Below are positions 16,501-24,300 of a stretch of DNA of 64,000 nucleotides, piece by piece. How positions within the stretch are numbered: the first letter of the stretch is position 1; every line of letters begins with the position of its first letter. A program made the translations under genes and the position numbers. The notes under the pieces were generated by a model. The model ran no database searches, had not been told where the DNA came from, and was given only the letters and a program-made list of their open reading frames with translations. This DNA is from Nocardia sp. NBC_01730 (GTDB lineage Bacteria; Actinomycetota; Actinomycetes; Mycobacteriales; Mycobacteriaceae): positions 6,758,001 through 6,822,000 of the forward strand of contig NZ_CP109162.1 in assembly GCF_035920445.1 (NCBI RefSeq), written 5' to 3'.

Positions 16501-19500
16501 TCGGCAGGCCGGCACCCACTGTTCCAGGTGATGTTGACCTTCCAGAACCTGGCGCGCACAGAGCTGGAACTGCCAGGCCTTTCGGTGTCGGGGGTAGACC
16601 CGGCCGTGCCGCTGGCCAAGTTCGACCTACAACTGACACTGGTCGAGAACATCGACCGGCGAGGCGAAGCGCATGGCATCTCAGCGGCGTTCACCTATGC
16701 CACCGACCTCTTCGATCAAGCAACCGTGCACGACTTCGCCGACCGCTTCGGACGCATTCTCGCGGCTGTGACTGCTGACCCGAACGTGCCGGTCGGCGAT
16801 ATCGACGTGCTCGCCCCTGGTGAGCGTGACCTGGTGCTACACGAGTGGAACAGCCCGGGTGCGACAGTGCCCGAGGTGACCCTGGTGGATCTGCTCGGCG
16901 CGCAGGCGCGCAGGCGGCCGAACGCGGCCGCGGTCCGTTTCGGTGACACCACGCTGACTTTCGGTGAGTTGCGACGTCAGGCGAATCGGGTGGCTCGTGC
17001 GTTGATCGCGCAGGGTGTTGGTCCGGAATCGCTGGTGGCGGTGGCGGTTGCGCGATCGGAGGAGCTTCCCGTCGCGTTGTTGGGAGTGCTGACAGCGGGT
17101 GCGGCGTACCTGCCGATCGACACCACCTATCCGGCGCAGCGGCTGGAGTTCATGCTCGTCGACGCAGCACCGATCTGCATCCTGACCACGGCGGACGAGC
17201 GCGACGCGGTACCGACCGGCAATATTCCGGTGATTCTGCTCGAAGAGACCGCAAACTTCGCCGACGACCCGGTCGGTGACACCGATCGCATCGCGCCGCT
17301 GCGTCCGGACAACCTGGCGTATGTCATCTACATTTCGGGTTCGACCGGTGTGCCCAAGGGTGTCGGCGTGGCGCATCGCAACGTGGTGGAGCTGTTCGCG
17401 AACACTCAGCTGCTGTTCGAGTTCGACGAGACCGACGTGTGGACGCTCTTTCATTCGTTCGCGTTCGACTTCTCGGTGTGGGAGTTGTGGTGCGCGCTGG
17501 CCAACGGCGGCACCGTGGTGATGGTCGACTACCTCACGTCGCGTTCGCCGGAACAGTTCCGCGAGTTGCTGATTCGCGAGCAGGTCACAGTGCTCAACCA
17601 GACCTCGTCGGAGTTCTATCAGCTCGCCGAGGCCGACCGTGCCGCGCATCCGATCGACCAGGGCAAGTTTGCGCTGCGCTACGTGGTCCTCGGCGGTGAA
17701 GCGCTGGATCTGCGCCGGCTGCGGCGCTGGTATGAGCGGCACGGCGTGGACGCACCATGGCTGGTGAACATGTACGGCATCACCGAGACCACCGTGCACA
17801 TGTCGTTCCTGTCGCTGGACGAGCAGATGGTGGACAACGCGGCCAGCGTGATCGGCCGTGCACTGCCCGGCCTGGACGCCTACGTGCTCGACGACAGGTT
17901 GCACCCGGCGCCGGTCGGCGTTGCGGGGGAGATCTATGTCGCGGGCGACCAGCTCTCCCGCGGCTACCTCGGCCGCTTCGGAGTGGCCGCCGCGCGATTC
18001 GTCGCGAATCCGTTCGGCGCGCCGGGATCTCGGATGTACCGTACCGGCGATATCGGCCGCTGGGTCGGTCTCGGTTGGCAGGCCACCCTTGAATACGCGG
18101 GTCGCGGCGACCGGCAGGTCCAGCTGCGTGGTTTTCGTGTCGAGCTCGGTGAGATCGAGTCGGTGTTGCTGGGTTGTGCTGGTGTGAGCCAGGCTGTCGT
18201 GCTGGTCGGTGTTGATGAGCATGTGGGTGATCGGCTCGTCGGCTATGTGGTCCCCGATGCCGGTGCTCAATTGGATCCGGTGGTGTTGCGCGCTCAGGTT
18301 GCCGAGTTTCTCACTGGCTATCTGGTTCCTGATGTCATTGTCGTGCTGGAGGTCCTGCCGCTGACTCCGAACGGTGAGCTCGATCGCAGGGCGTTGCCTG
18401 TGCCGGAGTTCGTCGGTTCGGTGACTTTTCGTGCGCCGAGGTCGCCGGTTGAGCAGGCCGTGGCTGATGTGTTCGCCGGTTTGCTTGGTGCCGGTGAGGT
18501 CGGCTTGGATGACGATTTCTTCGCTCTCGGCGGTAATTCGCTGATCGCGACCAGGGTGGTCGCGCGGATCAATGAGGCGTTGGACGCGAACGTCGCGGTG
18601 CGCGAGTTGTTCGAGGCGTCCACCGTCGCTGCGTTGGCCGCCCGCGTGACGCCCGGTACCGGTGGTGGTGCACGTCCGCAGCTCGCCCGCGCTGAGCGGG
18701 TGGAGTTGGTGCCGTTGTCGTTGGCGCAGCAGCGGATGTGGGTGCTCAATCAGTTCGATCCGGCTTCGCCTGCGTACAACATCCCGTTGGCGATCCGGTT
18801 GACGGGTGTGCTGGATGTCTCGGCGTTGGGTTATGCCATGGCGGATGTGCTGGAGCGGCATGAGTCGCTGCGTACGCGTTATCCGGTGCGTGGGCCGGGT
18901 GGGTTGCCGTATCAGGAAGTCTTGTCGGTGGCTGAGGCGCTGCCGGGTGGGCTGGAGGTGGCGGTCACCGATGACCCGGTCGGTCGGGTTACCGAGCTGA
19001 TGGCAACCGGGTTCGATGTGACCGAGCAGGTTCCGGTGCGTGCTCTGCTACTGGAGTCCGGGGCGGATGAGCATCTGCTGGCTGTGGTCGCGCATCACAT
19101 CGCCGCCGATGGCGCGTCGATGGCGCCGCTGGCCCGTGATCTGATGACTGCTTACCTGGCCAGGATCGGTGGCAACTCGCCGCGTTGGTCGCCGTTGACG
19201 GTGCAGTATGGCGACTTCGCGATCTGGCAGCGCAGCGTGATCGGTACCGACGATGACGAGAATTCGGTGGCTGCCCGGCAGTTGGCGTACTGGCGTGACC
19301 AGCTCGACGGGTTGTCCGGTGAGCTGGAATTGCCGCTGGATCGTCCGCGTCCGGTGGTATCGACGATGCGTGGGGCCAACACCGGGTTCGTTGTTTCGGC
19401 CGAGGTGCATGAGGCATTGACCAGCCTTGCACGCGAACATAATTCGACGTTGTTCATGGTCGTTCACGCGGCGCTGGCTGTGCTGCTCGCGCGGTTGTCG

Positions 19501-20943
19501 GGAGACCCGGACGTAGCTATCGGCACGCCGATCGCGGGTCGTGGCGAGCGTGCGCTCGATGATCTGGTCGGCATGTTCGTCAACACCTTGACACTGCGCA
19601 CGGCGGTGGAGTCGAGTCTGCCTTTCGTGGAGCTGGTCGATCGGGCGCGGGAGACCGATCTGACCGCGTTCGCCAACGCGGATATTCCGTTCGAGCGGGT
19701 AGTGGAGGTGGTCGCGCCCGGTCGGGCGACTACGCGCAGTCCGTTGTTCGGGGTGGTGCTGTCGTTCCAGAACAATGAGCAGCCGGTCTTGGAGTTGCCG
19801 GGGCTCACTGTCGCCGGGCTGGACGCGGGCATGGTCGCGGCGAAGTTCGACCTGCAGGTGAATGTCGATCCGCACCATCGCGAGGATGGTTCGTTCGGTG
19901 AGCTGGACACTGTCTTCACCTACGCCGTCGACATATTCGACGAGTCCACGGTCCAGTCGTTCGGGCGCAGGCTGGAACGGATCCTGACCGCTGTGGCCAC
20001 CGACCCGAATGTCCTGGTCGGCGACATCGACATCCTCGACCAGGTGGAGCGGGAGCGAATGGCCGCCGCCGTACCCGCGAGCCTCGAGGCGCCCACGGCG
20101 ACCGCGGGCACGGCGTTGACCCAGGTGTTGGCGGCTGCTGTGGAAGACGATCCGGAGGGCCCGGCGGTGGTTTCCGGCGAGAACGCCCTGTCGTATCAGG
20201 ATCTGGATGCTCGTTCGTCGCGGTTGGCGCGGGTGCTGATCGGGCGTGGTTGCGGGCCGGGTACGGGTGTCGCGGTGCTGCTCGAGCGCGGTATCGAGGC
20301 GATGATCACCGCCTGGGCTGTGCTGAAGGCGGGTGCGGCGGTGGTGCCGGCGGCCACACTCGACGCGGCGCTGCCGGACGGGCTGGAGATCAAGGTCGGG
20401 GTCACAGTCGGTGGCTCGCGCTCGATCGGTGCCATCGACTGGCTGGCGCTCGATGATCCCGGCGTTGTCGCCGATGTCGCCGCCGAGTCGCCGCGCCCGG
20501 TGACCTACGCGCACCGTATCCGTGCGCTGCGCGGCAGCGACCCGGCGTTCAGCGGGGAGCAGGTGCTCAGCTACGACGGGTTGGCCGCGGCGGCCGGAGG
20601 GCTGTGCGCGCGGACCGAGCTGACCTTCGAATCACGCACCTTCCAGCACGGCAGCGCGCAGTCGCTCGCCGCGCTGGTCGAGATGGTCGCCGCCGGATCG
20701 GCGGGCGCATCGGTGGTGCTGGTCGCGGAGCCCGACAGATCCACTGCCTTGACCGAGTCGCTGGCCGACGAATGGGTCAGCCATCTCGTGACAGATCGTG
20801 CTGGATTGGACACACTGGATCCGACAGCGCTGGAGGATTTGCGCGCTGTGGTGCTCGACAACGGTGTTGGTGTCGGTGCGCCAGGCTCCTGGGCTCGAGT
20901 GGATTCGATCGTCGAGTTCGCCGAGTTGTTGGGCACGGAATGA
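13594..20943 (+). CDS. NRPS1: A-PCP-C-A(Thr-like)-PCP-C-A* (motifs damaged)
   Basis: 2449 residues from ATG 13594 (GAGAGG about 11 bases upstream). Approximate domains: A1 22-520, PCP1 535-609, C1 627-1065, A2 1079-1609, PCP2 1615-1685, C2 1699-2149, truncated A* 2165-2449. There is no initial C and no TE. Both C domains keep HHxxxDG (HHIAGDG, HHIAADG) and both PCPs keep GGNSL. By-eye code residues are DVLLVAGIL for A1 (unassigned) and DFWNVGMVH for A2 (threonine). Several A motifs are altered: the A1 P-loop is TSGATG (Ser186 position to Ala), the A1 A8 motif reads RGFPVELGEI (Arg437 position to Pro), the A2 P-loop is ISGSTG (residue 1247), and the A2 catalytic A10 Lys is Glu1595 (NGELDRR). 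Thus both A domains may be weak or dead. A* has A1/A2-type motifs but lacks the P-loop. Confidence 0.93.
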   Translation: METARRSARGSRRRRSSSLLFGQLLTAAVESAATEVAIRFNPTGDPADDRELTYAELDSASSRLARELIERGVGPGDVVAIGIARSVESVSAVWAIAKTGAAYVPVDPMYPTDRINHIVSDSGATVGLTTSRHRAVLGTAVYWIELDDPVQAERIAARAEHPISYTDRVRPLDERHPAYVIYTSGATGKPKGVVVSHSGLAGLVAAERAHYGVSEESRVLHVCSPNFDVSVLELLLAFSSGAMLVIAPPSVFGGHELSDLLRREHVTHMLITPGALESVDPTGLDDLRVVVVAGDKFGPELVGRWAGEREFYNGYGPTEATILATSTAVMVPGDPITIGSAIAGVGAFVLDSRLRPVPAGVVGELYLSGAALAQGYLGRPGLTAERFVASPFDAGAFGGRLYRTGDLVRRVESDGGEGGVIEYLGRSDFQVKVRGFPVELGEIDNVLTGHPDIDFAATLGRALPSGATALVSYVLAGTKAVVDTGALKEFLAESLPGYMVPAAIMVLDEIPLTPVGKLDRAALPEPVFAARAFRAPSTPVEEIVAEVFAALLVPEEDGRVGADDDFFELGGNSLLAAQAAARIGSALDVRVPVHLLFEVTTVAALAARVEQHAGSAVGQALQARPRKGRVPLSYAQQRMWFLNRFDPASAVNNIPTAVRLSGRLDVDALRAAVGDLAERHEVLRTVYPEVDGEGYQLVLPMGDPRAVPEFVVEQADEAAVPALVAAAVTEGFDVTTAPPMRVRLLALSATEHVLICVVHHIAGDGFSMGPLTRDLMHAYVDRMRGVAPGWPALEVQYADYAMWQREVLGAEEDPDSVLAQQIAFWRTELAGLTEQLELPTDRARPAVASHRGATVGFEIDADVHAALSRLAHSHNSTLFMVVHAALAVLLARLSGTRDIAVGTPIAGRGEAALDDLVGMFVNTLVLRTEIDSGARFDQLLRAVRAVDVAAFGHADVPFERLVELLDPARSAGRHPLFQVMLTFQNLARTELELPGLSVSGVDPAVPLAKFDLQLTLVENIDRRGEAHGISAAFTYATDLFDQATVHDFADRFGRILAAVTADPNVPVGDIDVLAPGERDLVLHEWNSPGATVPEVTLVDLLGAQARRRPNAAAVRFGDTTLTFGELRRQANRVARALIAQGVGPESLVAVAVARSEELPVALLGVLTAGAAYLPIDTTYPAQRLEFMLVDAAPICILTTADERDAVPTGNIPVILLEETANFADDPVGDTDRIAPLRPDNLAYVIYISGSTGVPKGVGVAHRNVVELFANTQLLFEFDETDVWTLFHSFAFDFSVWELWCALANGGTVVMVDYLTSRSPEQFRELLIREQVTVLNQTSSEFYQLAEADRAAHPIDQGKFALRYVVLGGEALDLRRLRRWYERHGVDAPWLVNMYGITETTVHMSFLSLDEQMVDNAASVIGRALPGLDAYVLDDRLHPAPVGVAGEIYVAGDQLSRGYLGRFGVAAARFVANPFGAPGSRMYRTGDIGRWVGLGWQATLEYAGRGDRQVQLRGFRVELGEIESVLLGCAGVSQAVVLVGVDEHVGDRLVGYVVPDAGAQLDPVVLRAQVAEFLTGYLVPDVIVVLEVLPLTPNGELDRRALPVPEFVGSVTFRAPRSPVEQAVADVFAGLLGAGEVGLDDDFFALGGNSLIATRVVARINEALDANVAVRELFEASTVAALAARVTPGTGGGARPQLARAERVELVPLSLAQQRMWVLNQFDPASPAYNIPLAIRLTGVLDVSALGYAMADVLERHESLRTRYPVRGPGGLPYQEVLSVAEALPGGLEVAVTDDPVGRVTELMATGFDVTEQVPVRALLLESGADEHLLAVVAHHIAADGASMAPLARDLMTAYLARIGGNSPRWSPLTVQYGDFAIWQRSVIGTDDDENSVAARQLAYWRDQLDGLSGELELPLDRPRPVVSTMRGANTGFVVSAEVHEALTSLAREHNSTLFMVVHAALAVLLARLSGDPDVAIGTPIAGRGERALDDLVGMFVNTLTLRTAVESSLPFVELVDRARETDLTAFANADIPFERVVEVVAPGRATTRSPLFGVVLSFQNNEQPVLELPGLTVAGLDAGMVAAKFDLQVNVDPHHREDGSFGELDTVFTYAVDIFDESTVQSFGRRLERILTAVATDPNVLVGDIDILDQVERERMAAAVPASLEAPTATAGTALTQVLAAAVEDDPEGPAVVSGENALSYQDLDARSSRLARVLIGRGCGPGTGVAVLLERGIEAMITAWAVLKAGAAVVPAATLDAALPDGLEIKVGVTVGGSRSIGAIDWLALDDPGVVADVAAESPRPVTYAHRIRALRGSDPAFSGEQVLSYDGLAAAAGGLCARTELTFESRTFQHGSAQSLAALVEMVAAGSAGASVVLVAEPDRSTALTESLADEWVSHLVTDRAGLDTLDPTALEDLRAVVLDNGVGVGAPGSWARVDSIVEFAELLGTE
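15463..16757 (+). repeat. C1 block identical in NRPS1 and NRPS2 (copy 1)
   Basis: About 1295 bp covering the first C domain of NRPS1 matches 23217-24511 in NRPS2 at a constant offset of 7754 bases, with no difference noticed by eye. Identity at synonymous positions shows a recent duplication or gene conversion. It ends abruptly at 16757, just before the A2 domain. Confidence 0.85.
18499..20069 (+). repeat. PCP2-C2 block identical in NRPS1 and NRPS2 (copy 1)
   Basis: About 1571 bp from inside PCP2 to the end of C2 match 26244-27814 at a constant offset of 7745 bases, with no difference noticed by eye. The following A* remnants are homologous but have diverged. The A2 domains between the two identical blocks are of different ancestry. 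Confidence 0.85.
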
Positions 20944-21020
20944 CCGTGCAGTCGCGGTATGGGCTGCGGCCGAGAGCCGGTGCCGGATCACCACGAGCGA
21001 GACCTTTCCAGCTCGATCCG

Positions 21021-21083
21021 GCCAGGCTCGGCGAAGGGCGGCTGGAGCGTCTCGGCGCGAGTACCAGGTTCCAGGCGGGGTGA
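21021..21083 (+). pseudogene. 3' remnant of the LuxR-type regulator
   Basis: Twenty codons ending at TGA 21081 read ARLGEGRLERLGASTRFQAG. They match the end of the regulator at 12322-13305 (ARLLERLGASTRFQAG) and lie 78 bases after the NRPS1 stop. The following intergenic sequence also matches the DNA between the regulator and NRPS1. This is a duplication scar, not a gene. Confidence 0.85.
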
Positions 21084-21230
21084 CAGCCACCTGGGCGCGT
21101 GTGGCTGTGAGCTGGTTCACCAACTCCCGTACTCCTGCAACGCGCTGGGGTTTGCGCCGATACAACGGCAGGGTATCCGGACAAGACCGCTGTTAGGGGA
21201 TCGCTGTAGGGCAGCCTGACACAGCAAATA

Positions 21231-21258
21231 TTGGTTAGGGGTCAGTCCCTTATATGAT
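21231..21258 (+). promoter_or_regulatory. predicted promoter of NRPS2
   Basis: TTGGTT (21231-21236) and TATGAT (21253-21258) are separated by 16 bases, a good vegetative-type pair. The -10 block GTCAGTCCCTtATATGAT is shared with the NRPS1 promoter region. NRPS2 starts 87 bases downstream of the -10. AGGG and CCCT in the spacer form a short inverted repeat. Confidence 0.5.
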
Positions 21259-21344
21259 TGCTCGGACCGCACTGGTCCTGGACATCATGCCCTGATCTGG
21301 GTAGGGCCGGGTCCTGGCTCGATGCGAGAGGTGAATGCACTCGA

Positions 21345-24300
21345 ATGGAAACTGCCCGTCGTTCCGCTCGTGGTAGCCGTCGCCGCAGGTCGGGCAGCCC
21401 CGTTTTCGGGCAGTTGCTCACCGCTGCGGTCGAGTCCGCCGCCACTGAGGTCGCGATCAGGTTCAATCCGACGGGAGATCCCGCCGATGATCGCGAGTTG
21501 ACCTACGCCGAGTTGGACTCGGCGTCCTCGCGGCTGGCGAGGGAGTTGATCGAGCGTGGTGTGGGTCCGGGCGATGTGGTCGCCATCGGTATCGCGCGCA
21601 GTGTGGAGTCGGTGTCGGCGGTGTGGGCGATCGCGAAGACCGGTGCCGCCTATGTGCCGGTGGATCCGATGTACCCGGCCGACCGGATCAACCACATCGT
21701 CTCCGATTCCGGTGCGACGGTGGGTCTGACCACTTCGGCGCACCGTGCCGTGCTCGGCACCGAGCTGCACTGGGTGGAGTTGGATGATCCGGTGCAGGCC
21801 GCGCAGATCGCGGCGCGCCCGGGGCACCCTATTTCCTACACCGATCGGGTTCGGCCGCTGGATGAGCGGCACCCGGCCTACATCATCTACACCTCGGGGT
21901 CGACGGGCAAGCCCAAGGGTGTCGTGGTGTCGCATGGTGGCCTTGCCGGGTTGGTGGCGGCTGAACGCGCGCATTATGGGGTGACTGGGGAATCGCGGGT
22001 GTTGCATGTGTGCTCGCCGAATTTCGATGTTTCGGTGCTGGAGTTGCTGCTGGCGTTCTCTTCTGGGGCGATGTTGGTGATCGCGCCGCCGTCGGTGTTC
22101 GGTGGGCATGAACTGTCGGATCTGTTGCGGCGTGAGCATGTCACGCACATGTTGATCACTCCGGGTGCACTGGAATCGGTGGACCCGACGGGGCTGGACG
22201 ATCTGCGGGTCGTGGTGGTGGCCGGGGACAAGTTCGGTCCGGAGCTGGTCGGCCGGTGGGCCGGTGAGCGGGAGTTCTACAACGGTTACGGGCCTACCGA
22301 GGCGACGATTCTGGCCACGAGTACCGCGGTGATGGTGCCGGGTGATCCGATCACGATCGGTTCGGCGATCGCGGGAGTCGGTGCGTTCGTCCTTGATTCA
22401 CGGCTGCGTCCGGTGCCCGCGGGGGTGGTGGGTGAGTTGTATCTGTCGGGTGCGGCGTTGGCGCAGGGTTATCTCGGGCGGCCGGGGTTGACCGCGGAGC
22501 GGTTCGTGGCCAGCCCGTTCGGTGCTGAGATCGGTAATCCCGGCGCGAGGCTGTATCGCACCGGAGATCTGGTGCGCCGCACCGAATCCGGTGGTGAGGG
22601 TGGCGTCATCGAGTATTTGGGGCGTTCGGATTTTCAGGTGAAGGTCCGTGGGTTCCGTATCGAGCTCGGTGAGATCGATAACGCGTTGACCGCACATCCG
22701 GACATCGACTTCGCGGCGACGCTCGGTAAGACGCTGCCGTCGGGGGCGACCGCTCTGGTGTCTTACGTGCTGCCGAGCGCAGGGGCCGACGTCGACACCG
22801 GTGTGCTCGCCGAGTTCCTCTCGGAGTCGTTGCCCGGGTATATGGTTCCGGCCGCCATCATGGTGCTGGATGAGATCCCGTTGACCCCGGTCGGCAAACT
22901 CGACCGTGCGGCGCTACCCGAACCCGTCTTCGCCGCACGCGCGTTCCGCGCGCCCTCGACTCCGGTCGAAGAGATCGTCGCCGAGGTGTTCGCCGCGCTG
23001 CTGGTGCCCGAGGAGGACGGCCGGGTCGGCGCGGATGACGACTTCTTCGAGCTCGGCGGTAATTCGCTGCTCGCCGCGCAGGCCGCGGCGCGAATCGGTT
23101 CCGCGCTGGATGTGCGGGTTCCGGTGCAGTTGCTGTTCGAGGCGACCACCGTCGCCGCGCTCGCCGAACGCGTGGAACAGCACACGGGTTCGGCCCCGGG
23201 CCAGGCGCTCCAAGCGCGTCCGCGCAAGGGGCGGGTGCCGTTGTCGTATGCCCAGCAGCGTATGTGGTTTCTGAACCGTTTCGATCCGGCCAGCGCGGTG
23301 AACAACATTCCGACCGCGGTGCGTCTGTCGGGTCGGCTCGATGTCGATGCGTTGCGGGCAGCGGTGGGTGATCTCGCGGAGCGGCACGAGGTGCTGCGCA
23401 CCGTCTACCCGGAGGTCGACGGCGAGGGCTACCAGCTGGTGCTGCCGATGGGTGACCCGCGTGCCGTGCCGGAGTTCGTGGTCGAGCAGGCCGACGAGGC
23501 CGCGGTGCCCGCGCTCGTCGCTGCCGCGGTGACGGAGGGCTTCGACGTGACCACCGCGCCGCCCATGCGGGTGCGCCTGCTCGCGTTGAGTGCGACCGAG
23601 CACGTGCTGATCTGCGTGGTGCACCACATCGCAGGCGACGGGTTCTCGATGGGCCCGTTGACTCGTGACCTGATGCACGCGTACGTGGACCGGATGCGCG
23701 GCGTTGCACCGGGATGGCCCGCGCTCGAGGTGCAGTACGCCGACTATGCGATGTGGCAGCGTGAGGTCCTCGGCGCCGAGGAGGACCCGGATTCGGTACT
23801 GGCGCAGCAGATCGCGTTTTGGCGTACCGAGCTGGCCGGGTTGACTGAGCAGTTGGAGTTGCCTACCGATCGTGCGCGTCCCGCGGTCGCGTCTCACCGT
23901 GGTGCGACGGTTGGTTTCGAGATCGACGCCGATGTGCATGCGGCATTGAGTCGTCTTGCCCACAGCCATAATTCGACGCTGTTCATGGTGGTCCACGCGG
24001 CGTTGGCGGTGCTGTTGGCCCGGTTGTCGGGTACCCGCGATATCGCGGTGGGTACCCCGATCGCGGGGCGTGGTGAGGCCGCGCTGGATGATCTGGTCGG
24101 TATGTTCGTCAACACGCTGGTGTTGCGTACCGAGATCGATTCCGGTGCGCGTTTCGATCAACTGCTGCGTGCGGTGCGTGCGGTCGATGTCGCGGCGTTC
24201 GGTCACGCCGATGTGCCGTTCGAGCGGCTGGTGGAGTTGCTGGACCCGGCACGTTCGGCAGGCCGGCACCCACTGTTCCAGGTGATGTTGACCTTCCAGA

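Noticed and set aside
21225..21260. Iron-box (IdeR/DmdR) site suggested by TTGGTTAGGGG upstream of NRPS2
   Set aside because: Only one half resembles the 19-bp TTAGGTTAGGCTAACCTAA palindrome and the right half is absent. No siderophore-type domains (such as salicylate or hydroxyornithine handling) occur in the window.
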